Assembly (NCBI RefSeq): GCF_007858255.1
Contig: NZ_VFEU01000011.1
Span: 121,241-185,240 of the forward strand
Origin: Pseudomonas rhodesiae
Lineage (GTDB): Bacteria; Pseudomonadota; Gammaproteobacteria; Pseudomonadales; Pseudomonadaceae
Direction: 5' to 3'
Length of the DNA stretch: 64,000 nt
Below are positions 56,990-64,000 of the stretch, in pieces. The stretch's first letter is position 1. Every line of letters starts with the position of its first letter. The notes beneath the pieces were generated by a model. That model was not told where the DNA came from, did not search any database, and saw only the letters and a list, made by a program, of their open reading frames with translations. The position numbers were made by a program, and so were the translations under genes.

Positions 56990-57421
56990 ATGCCCGCCCG
57001 CCAACGCGGCTTTACCCTGCTGGAAATGCTGGTGGTGATCGTGCTGATCAGCGTCGCGGCCGGCTTGGTGGGGTTTGGCCTGCAACAGGGCCTGCGCGCG
57101 GCCAAGGAACGCCAGGTGGTAGGGCAGATGGTTGAAGCGCTGCGCAGCACACGGGCGCGGGCGATTGTCAGCGGCGCCACGCAAAGCACGCTGTTCGACT
57201 TGAACACACTCAGCTTCCAAGCTCCGGATCGCCCACCCAAACACTGGCCCGCCGAGCTGCAAGTGACCCTGCACACCGCCGAACAGGCCGGCTCCGCGAT
57301 TGAGTTCTACCCCGACGGCAGCTCCACCGGCGGTCATCTGCTACTGGCCCACGGCACGCGGCGTTGGCGCATCGATATCGGCTGGCTGACCGGCAGCGTG
57401 CAATCCAAGGCGTTGCCATGA
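56990..57421 (+). CDS. gspH: Minor pseudopilin GspH
   Basis: This 143-residue protein begins MPARQRG^FTLLEMLVV with the prepilin cleavage motif and hydrophobic helix, then a GspH-like beta domain (FYPDGSSTGGHLLLAHGTRR). It is 3 bases beyond gspG and overlaps gspI by 4 bases. GspH links the major pseudopilin to the tip complex. Confidence 0.9.
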   Translation: MPARQRGFTLLEMLVVIVLISVAAGLVGFGLQQGLRAAKERQVVGQMVEALRSTRARAIVSGATQSTLFDLNTLSFQAPDRPPKHWPAELQVTLHTAEQAGSAIEFYPDGSSTGGHLLLAHGTRRWRIDIGWLTGSVQSKALP

Positions 57422-57774
57422 AAAAACAAGGCGGTTTCACCTTGTTGGAAATGCTCGCCGCTCTGCTGTTGATGGCCCTGTGCAGCACGGTGCTGCTGGT
57501 CGCCTTTGGCCAAAGCGCACGTTCGTTGCTGCAAGTGACCCACAGCGACCGCCTCAGCCACGCCGCCCTTAGCGTGATGGACCAGGAAGCCTCCGGGCCC
57601 CTCGCCAACGGCGTGCGCCAGGGCGAACTGGACGGCATCGCTTGGCAGTTGCGTATCGCCCAACAACCCGGACGCCTCGGCCAGCCGCATTTGTTTCGCC
57701 TCGACCTGACCGTCAGCGAAGGCCCGCGCAGCGCGCAATTCAGCACCTTGAAATTGCGCGGAGCGAGCCTGTGA
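57418..57774 (+). CDS. gspI: Minor pseudopilin GspI
   Basis: This 118-residue protein begins MKKQGG^FTLLEMLAALL at ATG 57418 and continues with a small GspI-type domain (QGELDGIAWQLRIAQQPGRL). It is part of the pseudopilus tip with GspJ and GspK. It overlaps both neighbours by 4 bases. Confidence 0.9.
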   Translation: MKKQGGFTLLEMLAALLLMALCSTVLLVAFGQSARSLLQVTHSDRLSHAALSVMDQEASGPLANGVRQGELDGIAWQLRIAQQPGRLGQPHLFRLDLTVSEGPRSAQFSTLKLRGASL

Positions 57775-58400
57775 ACACGCGACAACAGGGCTTCACCTTG
57801 CTGGAAATTCTTATCGTCATCAGCTTGCTGGGGGTGCTGCTGGTGCTGGTCGGGGGCGCGCTGCTGGGGGCCAATCGCGCGGTGCTCAAGGCTCAGCGGT
57901 ATACGCTAAGCCTGGATGAAGTACGCGCGGCGCAGCAGTTTCTGCGTACGTCGATCAGCGAGGCGCTGCCCTTGGATGTCACCGAGGATGACAGCCAGAC
58001 CGATGGCTTCTTTGTCGGCGGCGCTCAGCGCATGCAGTTTGTCGCAACCCTGCCCGGCGTGCTCGGCGGCGGCATCCAGCGCTTTACCTTGCAGTTGACC
58101 GGTGACCAGGCGCAGCGCGATTTGCAGGTGGCGTTCGCGCGGTTTGAGTCGCCGGCCCAGGTCAGTGTGCCGGCCTCGCGGGGCGAGCCGCAGGTGTTGC
58201 TCAGCGATGTCGAAGACCTGCAGATGAGCTATCGCGGCCTGTCGCCCAAGGGCCAGCCGACCGGCTGGCTCAGTGACTGGCCATGGTCGCGGCGCTTGCC
58301 CCAGGCGGTGCGGATCGCCGCGCGGGTCAACGGCCCAGTGCCGTGGGTGACCCAAGTGATTGCGCTGCGCCTGAACCTATCCAGCGGGGCCGCGGAATGA
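57771..58400 (+). CDS. gspJ: Minor pseudopilin GspJ
   Basis: This 209-residue protein starts at GTG 57771, giving MNTRQQG^FTLLEILIVI, the standard prepilin motif. The longer reading frame upstream lies within gspI. The C-terminal domain has VLLSDVEDLQMSYRGL and RLPQAVRIAARV, typical of GspJ. It forms the pseudopilus tip with GspI and GspK and overlaps gspK by 4 bases. Confidence 0.9.
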   Translation: MNTRQQGFTLLEILIVISLLGVLLVLVGGALLGANRAVLKAQRYTLSLDEVRAAQQFLRTSISEALPLDVTEDDSQTDGFFVGGAQRMQFVATLPGVLGGGIQRFTLQLTGDQAQRDLQVAFARFESPAQVSVPASRGEPQVLLSDVEDLQMSYRGLSPKGQPTGWLSDWPWSRRLPQAVRIAARVNGPVPWVTQVIALRLNLSSGAAE

Positions 58401-59122
58401 TCCGTCATCAACGCGGCGTCGCGTTGCTGCTGGTGCTGTGGGTATTGGCGTTGCTCAGCCTGCTGCTGGGCGGCCTGGCCGGTTGGGTGCAACTGGAAAC
58501 GCGTCAGGCGGCGTGGCATCGCCAGCACACCCAGGCGATGCTCGCGGCCGAAGCGGGTATCGCCCTGGCGATGCAGGCGTTCGCCGACCCGTTGCAGCGC
58601 AAACAGTGGATCGCCGATGGGCGCGAAATCCCATTGGTATTCGACGATGCGCAGCTTCGCGTCAGCCTGCGCAGCGAGCGCGGCAAGTTGTATTTGAACA
58701 GCGCCGAGGTGGCCGATTTTGCCCGCCTGGCCCTGGCCTGTGGTGCCAGCCAGGCCCAGGCCAACCAACTGGCGCGGGACCTGGAGGTGCGTCGTAACCA
58801 GGGCCTGGCGCCGTTTCGCGTGGTGGAAGAACTGCGACAATTACCGGGCATGACCCAGGCGCTGTACAGCGCACTCGTACCCGAGATCAGCCTGTGGAGC
58901 GGCCTCGACCGGCCTGACCCAGCCTTCGCCAGCGCCCTGATGCGCCGTGCCCTGAACCTGCCGCACCTGAGCGCGGTGGGCGCCGACCCCGGCGAGGTGC
59001 TGGTGATCGACAGCCACGCCGAACGGCCCGGCGGCTATCACGCCCGGTTGCAGGCCACCGTGTTATTGAGCCCCGCGCAAGGCAGCGCCCAACCTTATCG
59101 AGTACTCCGTTGGCAAGAATGA
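58397..59122 (+). CDS. gspK: Minor pseudopilin GspK
   Basis: This 241-residue protein begins MIRHQRG^VALLLVLWVLA. Val follows the cleavage glycine and the usual Glu+5 is absent, as in all GspK proteins. It has the GspK alpha domain with EVRRNQGLAPFRVVEELRQL and is among the smaller GspK proteins. It caps the pseudopilus. It overlaps gspL by 4 bases. Confidence 0.9.
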   Translation: MIRHQRGVALLLVLWVLALLSLLLGGLAGWVQLETRQAAWHRQHTQAMLAAEAGIALAMQAFADPLQRKQWIADGREIPLVFDDAQLRVSLRSERGKLYLNSAEVADFARLALACGASQAQANQLARDLEVRRNQGLAPFRVVEELRQLPGMTQALYSALVPEISLWSGLDRPDPAFASALMRRALNLPHLSAVGADPGEVLVIDSHAERPGGYHARLQATVLLSPAQGSAQPYRVLRWQE

Positions 59123-60162
59123 ATGACTTCCTCGCGGCGCGCCTGCAGCCGCTTACGGCGCCTATCGCCCAGCGCTGGCGTGGCAGCCTGTTGCAACAGG
59201 GCTGGCGACTGTGGCTCAAGGAACTGCGTGGCTGCCTGCCGCGTTGGCTGTCGCTGCACGATATCCCGGACCGGCTCTACCACTGGCCACTGACCGCCGC
59301 CGTTTCGCCAGTGGTGGGGGAGGTGCGCCAAGTGTTGTTGCTGGCTCCGCAGGCGGTGCTGATGCAAACCCTGCGTCTACCACCGGCGGCGGCGCGCAAT
59401 CTGTCCACGGTGGTGGGTTATGAACTGGATCGCTTTACCCCGTTCGATGCGGACCAACTGTACTTTGTCGCCCGCCAGGAGCGCCGTACGCCGACCCATG
59501 TCGACGTGACCGTGGTGGCGATTTTACGTGAGCGTCTGGACCAGATCCTCAGCGACTGCGCCGCCCTGGGGTTGCAGCCCCATTCCGTGGATGTGCAGGA
59601 CGCTGGGGGCAACGCCCTGGGCGTCGACCTGTTGCCGCCGCCGCTGCGCCGCCGTCAGCGTCCGGCCGGCAAGGGCTTGCAGCGCAGCCTGCCGTGGCTG
59701 TGCGGCGCCTTGATGATCGGCGCCATGGTGCTGTGGCTCGATGACCGTCAACGGGTTTTGCAGGCCATGCAGCAGAGCGTGCGCGAGCAAAAAGCGCAAG
59801 TGGCCGACGTTCAAGCGTTGCGCCAGCAACTGCTTAATACCCGCGGCGCCGCGCAGTACCTGATCCGCCGCAAAATGGCGCAACCGCCGCTGTCGGCGCT
59901 GCTCAACGAACTGACCGCGTGCCTGCCGCCCGACACCTGGCTCGACCAGTTGGAAGTCAGCGACGGGGCCGAGGTGTCCTTCTCCGGCCAAAGCGCCAAG
60001 GCCAGCGCGCTGATCACTCGGATCAAAGGCTGCCGCAGCCTGGAAAACGCCCAGTTCGAAGGGGTGATCCAACCCGATGCGCAAACCGGCAAGGATCAGT
60101 TTTCCTTGCGAGCCCACCTGCACCAGGAGGCCGCTGATGCGCCGACCCCTGACACCCCGTGA
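59119..60162 (+). CDS. gspL: Type II secretion protein GspL (PilN-like)
   Basis: This 347-residue inner-membrane protein has a cytoplasmic actin-like part (PPAAARNLSTVVGYELDRFT, FDADQLYFVARQERR), one membrane helix near residues 193-210 (SLPWLCGALMIGAMVLWL) and a periplasmic ferredoxin-like domain preceded by a coiled coil. It anchors GspE to the membrane platform. I chose ATG 59119, coupled to the gspK stop. It overlaps gspM by 26 bases. Confidence 0.88.
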   Translation: MNDFLAARLQPLTAPIAQRWRGSLLQQGWRLWLKELRGCLPRWLSLHDIPDRLYHWPLTAAVSPVVGEVRQVLLLAPQAVLMQTLRLPPAAARNLSTVVGYELDRFTPFDADQLYFVARQERRTPTHVDVTVVAILRERLDQILSDCAALGLQPHSVDVQDAGGNALGVDLLPPPLRRRQRPAGKGLQRSLPWLCGALMIGAMVLWLDDRQRVLQAMQQSVREQKAQVADVQALRQQLLNTRGAAQYLIRRKMAQPPLSALLNELTACLPPDTWLDQLEVSDGAEVSFSGQSAKASALITRIKGCRSLENAQFEGVIQPDAQTGKDQFSLRAHLHQEAADAPTPDTP

Positions 60163-60748
60163 ACGCCGTGGCGCCGCCCTGATGGGCCTGGCTCTGGTAC
60201 TCGGCGCCGTGTACTGGCTGTTGATCGACAGCTGGTTCGCCGGCCCCTTGCGCGCTATGGGCGAGCAAGCCGAGCAGTTACGCGAGCAACAACAACGCTA
60301 CGCCGGGGTACTGCGCCAGGCCGATAGCCTGCGCCAACAGTTGCAGCAGGCGCGCCAGGACCCCACCAGCAGCACCAGCCTATTGCCCGGCGATGACCCC
60401 AGCGCGGTGGCCGCCGACTTGATGCAACGCATCGCCGACCTGATCAACAGCCGCGCCACTGTCGGCGGCGGTTGCAGCTTGACCCAACGCATGCCGATCA
60501 CCCCGGAACAAGACAACAGCGAGCCCTATCGCCAGGTCAAAGTCAGCCTCACGCTTAATTGCGCCATCGAGCCGTTGACCGCGATTCTGCACGAGCTGGA
60601 ATACCAGCGGCCGTTTCTGTTCGTTGATGAAATGAGCATCCGCCGCGCGCCGAACGCGCCGGCCAGTGGCGGTGCAGGCAAGCTGGTGGTGCACCTGTTG
60701 GTGCGCGGCTACCTGCAACCGGCGAGCGCGCGGCAGGTGCAGCCATGA
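60137..60748 (+). CDS. gspM: Type II secretion protein GspM
   Basis: This 203-residue protein has a short cytoplasmic N-terminus, one membrane helix (GAALMGLALVLGAVYWLLID), a coiled coil (about 35-75) and a periplasmic domain (YRQVKVSLTLNCAIEPLTAI, YQRPFLFVDEMSIRRAP). It starts at ATG 60137 after CAGGAGG. GspM stabilises GspL in the inner-membrane platform. Confidence 0.85.
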   Translation: MRRPLTPRERRGAALMGLALVLGAVYWLLIDSWFAGPLRAMGEQAEQLREQQQRYAGVLRQADSLRQQLQQARQDPTSSTSLLPGDDPSAVAADLMQRIADLINSRATVGGGCSLTQRMPITPEQDNSEPYRQVKVSLTLNCAIEPLTAILHELEYQRPFLFVDEMSIRRAPNAPASGGAGKLVVHLLVRGYLQPASARQVQP

Positions 60749-61269
60749 TCAGTGCATTGCGCCCCCTCGAATGGGTATTGCTCGGCGTGGCCGCGCTGTT
60801 GGGCCTGCTGATGGCCGGTATTCTCAGCAACATCGGTGACGCACCCCAGTGGCTGCCGGCGCCTGCGCCGGATGCGCGTACCCAGGCCGCGCCCAAGGTG
60901 CTGAATGCACCAAGTGCAAGTCTCGACAGCCTGGCCGGCACCTGGCAGGCGCCACTGTTCAGCCCGGATCGCAGCCCTGACCGCGCTGTCGGTCAGGCCG
61001 GTGTGTCCGGCTTGTCGAGCCTGGTGCTGACCGGCGTCCTTCTGGACGGCAACGTGCGGGTGGCGCTGCTCAAGCGCGCGGATGGCCCGCCGCTCAAAGT
61101 CCACCAGGGTCAGACCCTGCCCAACGGCTGGCGACTCGAACAGCTCACCCCACGCGACGCCCGTTTTGTGCTGGATGGCCGCACGCAAACCCTGAGCCTC
61201 AAAACCCCGCGTTTGCCGCCGCCGTCCACGACGCCTCCGATTACCCTTCCTCACGAGTCCACCCCTTGA
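60745..61269 (+). CDS. GspC/GspN-like connector protein
   Basis: This 174-residue protein has one N-terminal membrane helix (WVLLGVAALLGLLMAGIL), a proline/alanine linker and a periplasmic domain like the GspC homology region (LSSLVLTGVLLDGNVRVALL, KVHQGQTLPNGWRLEQLTPR). The C-terminal PDZ or coiled-coil domain of full GspC proteins is absent. It lies next to the secretin gene and would link the secretin to the inner-membrane platform. Annotation as GspN is also possible. Confidence 0.82.
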   Translation: MISALRPLEWVLLGVAALLGLLMAGILSNIGDAPQWLPAPAPDARTQAAPKVLNAPSASLDSLAGTWQAPLFSPDRSPDRAVGQAGVSGLSSLVLTGVLLDGNVRVALLKRADGPPLKVHQGQTLPNGWRLEQLTPRDARFVLDGRTQTLSLKTPRLPPPSTTPPITLPHESTP

Positions 61270-63485
61270 TCGATACTTTCCCTGGCGCTTTGCGCACCAC
61301 TGCGTTTTGCTTGGCCACCGCCGTCACCCTCGGTGGCTGCGGGACCTTTCCCGAGCATCTGGACGCCGACCCGGCGCTGTTGCACGAAGCGTTGCAAGGC
61401 ACCGGTTCGCAACGCCCGCCGGTGGACCCGGCAACGCAACAGGCACCGCTCGACAATCCCCAACCCAGCGCGAAAACCCCACCCCAGCGCCAGTTGATCC
61501 GTGGCAACCAGTCCTTCGTCCGCCCCCCAAGCGCCGCACCCGCCGGTCGCGAGGAGGGCGGCGGCGACATCGTGTTCAACTTTGCCGACCAGCCCATCGA
61601 AGCGGTGATCAACAGCGTGATGGGCGACCTGCTGCACGAGAATTACAGCATCGCCCAGGGCGTGAAAGGCACTGTCAGCTTTTCCACGTCCAAACCGGTG
61701 AATAAGCAGCAGGCGTTGTCGATCCTCGAAACCCTGTTGTCCTGGACCGACAATGCCATGATCCAGCAGGGCAACCGCTATGTGATCCTGCCGGCGAGCC
61801 AGGCGGTGGCGGGCAAACTGGTGCCGCAGATGCGCGTGGCACAGCCGTCCAGCGGGCTGTCGGCGCGGCTGTTTCCGTTGCGCTATATCTCGGCCACCGA
61901 GATGCAAAAACTGCTCAAGCCATTTGCTCGCGAGAACGCATTTTTGCTGGTCGACCCGGCGCGCAACGTACTGAGCCTGGCCGGCACTCCGGAAGAGTTG
62001 GCCAACTATCAGGACACCATCGACACCTTCGATGTGGACTGGCTCAAAGGCATGTCCGTGGGTGTGTTTGGCCTGCAACGCGCCTCGGTGGCCGAGCTGA
62101 TGCCCGAGCTGCAAAAGATGTTCGGCCCCGACAGTGGCATGCCGTTGGCGGGCATGGTGCGCTTCCTGCCGATTGAGCGGACCAACTCGGTGGTGGCGAT
62201 CTCGTCGCAGCCGCAGTACCTCAGCGAAGTCGGCGACTGGATCCACACCATCGATGAGGGCGGCGGCAACGAACCGCAGATGTACGTGTATGACGTGCGC
62301 AATATGAAGGCCACCGACCTGGCCAAGTACTTGCGACAGATCTACGGCACGGGCGCGATCAAGGACGACGCCCCGGCTAAAGTCGCCCCTGGCCTGCGCA
62401 CCGCGACCCTGTCATCCCCCGGCACCAACAGCACCTCCGGCAGTACGCCGGGTGGCTTGAGTAACAACCTCAATAGCAACCCGCCCGCCGCGGAGGATGA
62501 AGAGCAGGAGCCCGAAGCCGATCAGGACAGCACCGCCCAGGACGCCAGTGAAGGCGCCCCGGCCAAAAGCCTCGACGCCGGCACCCGCATCACCGCGCAG
62601 AAGAGCAGCAACCAACTGTTGGTACGCACGCGCCCGGTGCAGTGGAAAGAGATCGAATCGGCGATCAAACGCCTCGACAACCCGCCGCTGCAAGTGCAGA
62701 TCGAGACGCGCATCCTCGAAGTCAAACTCACCGGTGAACTGGACCTGGGCGTGCAGTGGTACTTGGGGCGCCTGGCCGGTAACTCCACCAGCACCACCGT
62801 GGCCAACGCCGCCGGTAGCCAAGGTGCGCTGGGCGGTGGCGGGGCAGGGCTGGGGGCGACGGACTCGTTGTTCTACTCCTTCGTCAGCTCCAACCTGCAA
62901 GTGGCCCTGCACGCCCTGGAAACCAATGGCCGTACCCAAGTGCTGTCGGCGCCATCGCTGGTGGTGATGAACAACCAACCGGCGCAGATCCAAGTGGGCG
63001 ACAACATCCCCATCAGCCAGACCACGGTCAACACCGGCACCTCCGACACCACTTTGAGCAGCGTCGAATACGTGCAAACCGGTGTGATCCTCGACGTGGT
63101 GCCGCGCATCAATCCGGGCGGCCTGGTGTACATGGACATTCAGCAGCAGGTCAGCGACGCCCAGGACCAAGCCGCCAACAGCGACACGCAAAATAATCCG
63201 CGCATCTCCACGCGCTCGGTCTCGACCCAAGTGGCGGTGCAGAGCGGGCAGACGGTGCTGCTCGGCGGCTTGATCAAACAGGACAACGCCGAAAGTGTCA
63301 GTGCAGTGCCCTACCTGGGGAAAATTCCGGGATTGCGCTGGTTGTTCGGCAACACCAGCAAGTCCAAGGACCGCACGGAATTAATCGTGCTGATTACACC
63401 GAGGGTGATCACCAGCAGCAGCCAGGCGCGACAGGTGACGGATGACTATCGCCAGCAGATGCAGTTGTTGCGGCCTGTTCAGTAA
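61266..63485 (+). CDS. gspD: Lipoprotein secretin GspD (HxcQ-like)
   Basis: This 739-residue outer-membrane secretin starts at TTG 61266, coupled to the preceding stop. Its signal ends in a lipobox LGGC (Cys25), so it should be lipidated and pilot itself to the outer membrane, as described for HxcQ of P. aeruginosa. N0-N3 periplasmic domains occupy about 100-450, and a 60-residue acidic Ser/Gly linker (about 375-440) splits them. The secretin core (QIETRILEVKLTGELDLGVQ, LSAPSLVVMNNQPAQIQVGD, VAVQSGQTVLLGGLIKQDNA, VPYLGKIPGLRWLFG) reaches residue 720. Confidence 0.95.
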   Translation: MIDTFPGALRTTAFCLATAVTLGGCGTFPEHLDADPALLHEALQGTGSQRPPVDPATQQAPLDNPQPSAKTPPQRQLIRGNQSFVRPPSAAPAGREEGGGDIVFNFADQPIEAVINSVMGDLLHENYSIAQGVKGTVSFSTSKPVNKQQALSILETLLSWTDNAMIQQGNRYVILPASQAVAGKLVPQMRVAQPSSGLSARLFPLRYISATEMQKLLKPFARENAFLLVDPARNVLSLAGTPEELANYQDTIDTFDVDWLKGMSVGVFGLQRASVAELMPELQKMFGPDSGMPLAGMVRFLPIERTNSVVAISSQPQYLSEVGDWIHTIDEGGGNEPQMYVYDVRNMKATDLAKYLRQIYGTGAIKDDAPAKVAPGLRTATLSSPGTNSTSGSTPGGLSNNLNSNPPAAEDEEQEPEADQDSTAQDASEGAPAKSLDAGTRITAQKSSNQLLVRTRPVQWKEIESAIKRLDNPPLQVQIETRILEVKLTGELDLGVQWYLGRLAGNSTSTTVANAAGSQGALGGGGAGLGATDSLFYSFVSSNLQVALHALETNGRTQVLSAPSLVVMNNQPAQIQVGDNIPISQTTVNTGTSDTTLSSVEYVQTGVILDVVPRINPGGLVYMDIQQQVSDAQDQAANSDTQNNPRISTRSVSTQVAVQSGQTVLLGGLIKQDNAESVSAVPYLGKIPGLRWLFGNTSKSKDRTELIVLITPRVITSSSQARQVTDDYRQQMQLLRPVQ

Positions 63486-63516
63486 GCAGGTTTGAACTGC
63501 CTGCGTCATCGCAAAG

Positions 63517-63752
63517 GCTGGCTCATAACGCTGTGGTGAACAGGCTTGCCCTGCGCTGGGCTGCGAAGCAGCCCCACTCCAGACACTGTGTTTTTATCGG
63601 GCACACCGAGGGGCTTGGTTTGGGGGCCGCTCCGCAGCCCAGCGCGGGGCAAGCCCGCTCACCACAAAAAACTCATGGTCTCGGGTTTTGTTTTCACCGC
63701 AGATGTGTAGATATCTAAGCCAATCATAAATGCTGGCTCATAACGCTGTGGT
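63517..63752 (+). repeat. Direct 21-bp repeats flanking a REPIN
   Basis: GCTGGCTCATAACGCTGTGGT occurs at 63517-63537 and exactly again at 63732-63752. The first copy runs into a REP (GAACAGGCTTGCCC...). The second is cut by the start of the insertion element (AATGGAATGGACG...). The last bases TGTGGT are the opening of a REP, so the second copy appears to be a REP interrupted by the element. Confidence 0.75.
63535..63663. repeat. REPIN (pair of inverted REP sequences)
   Basis: REP 1 (63535-63575) and the reverse complement of REP 2 (63623-63663) share most of 41 bases: GGTGA-CAGGCTTGCCC-GCGCTGGGCTGCG-AGC-GCCCC with a few differences. The pair folds into a long hairpin typical of REPINs in P. 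fluorescens relatives. It lies in the intergenic space after gspD. Confidence 0.8.
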
Positions 63753-64000
63753 AATGGAATGGACGCCCCCTTCCTAACGGCATCTATGTGCCAAAGTTAA
63801 AGTGTTACCCACACTTAGCGGAAGGGAGCGTCCTCATGCAGCTTACGACTGTTTCGGTTGACTTGGCAAAAACCGTGTTTCAACTTCACGCGATCGATCA
63901 ACAAGGAAAAACAGCGCTAAGGAAGCAGCTTAAACGTGAGCAGGTTGTCCCTTTTTTTGCCAACCTGGAGCCCTGCCTAGTGGGCATGGAGGCATGTGGC
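63753..64000 (+). mobile_element. IS110-family insertion sequence, left part only
   Basis: From the second TGTGGT at 63752 the sequence changes to a non-coding leader (starting AATGGAATGGACGCCCCC) of about 83 bases followed by an IS110-type transposase gene that runs off the window. Elements of this family have no long inverted repeats and often target REP sequences in Pseudomonas. The leader is long enough for the 5' part of a guide (bridge) RNA only if this is the IS110 subgroup. The exact boundary is inferred. Confidence 0.7.
63836..64000 (+). CDS. IS110-family transposase, N-terminal part
   Basis: The visible 55 residues start at ATG 63836 after GGGAG. TTVSVDLAKTVFQLHAID contains the first aspartate of the DEDD (RuvC-like) catalytic set, followed by basic residues and FFANLEPCLVGMEACG, which includes the conserved Glu. 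This is the standard IS110/IS1111 opening. The gene is cut by the window edge, so intactness cannot be judged. Confidence 0.9.
   Translation, partial: MQLTTVSVDLAKTVFQLHAIDQQGKTALRKQLKREQVVPFFANLEPCLVGMEACG

Noticed and set aside
61251..62246. 331-codon leftward frame opposite gspD
   Set aside because: Antisense shadow of the secretin gene.
1..64000. CRISPR array or rRNA genes
   Set aside because: No regularly spaced repeats and no rRNA sequence were seen on either strand.

Overview
This window is high-GC DNA from a Pseudomonas chromosome. The P. fluorescens group is the best guess. The reasons are a DUF1654 protein, P. fluorescens-style REP palindromes, an Hxc-like type II secretion operon with a lipoprotein secretin, and Pseudomonas-style codon use.

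Positions 1 to about 41,353 are a near-complete prophage with a contractile tail, laid out like phage lambda. Its left end, and presumably its integrase, lie outside the window. The leftward early arm (1-6.7 kb) holds a YqaJ exonuclease and RecT annealase pair plus many small overlapping genes. One of these carries a domain very like the C-terminal domain of the RNA polymerase alpha subunit. The immunity region (6.3-8.9 kb) has a LexA-like repressor, a lambda-type Cro and a set of shared operators, with a DUF3800 gene and a LexA-box-controlled DUF1654 gene between them. Rightward come the replication genes (O-like protein and DnaB helicase), a PD-(D/E)XK nuclease, NinB, NinG, and an initiator-like tRNA(CAU). 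A four-part lysis cassette follows: pinholin-like holin, SAR endolysin, Rz and a nested Rz1. Head and tail genes fill 17-33.9 kb: portal, MuF-like protein, protease/scaffold, cement, capsid, neck, sheath, tube, chaperone with a likely -1 frameshift, tape measure with lysozyme domain, and a Pam3-like baseplate. The terminase pair is unusually placed after the tail genes (33.9-36.0 kb). A beta-helical tailspike comes next, and then a leftward, AT-richer pair encoding an O-antigen polymerase/ligase-like membrane protein and an exported protein, which looks like a serotype-conversion module. The prophage ends at a 3' fragment of a tRNA-Pro(GGG) gene (about 41,303-41,353), the probable attachment site.

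From 41.4 kb the DNA is host chromosome. It holds a TonB-dependent receptor with an STN domain and then a compact uptake and catabolism cluster: GntR/FCD regulator, amino-acid-type ABC transporter (binding protein, permease, ATPase), a cytoplasmic gamma-glutamyltransferase and a TetR regulator. A large exported GH3 beta-glucosidase with a PA14 insert is read leftward. An AT-rich intergenic region and a small exported peptide gene precede a complete type II secretion operon in the order gspE-F-G-H-I-J-K-L-M-(C/N)-D. It has no GspO or pilotin gene, and the secretin has its own lipobox. The window ends with a REPIN and the start of an IS110-family element that seems to have landed inside another REP copy.
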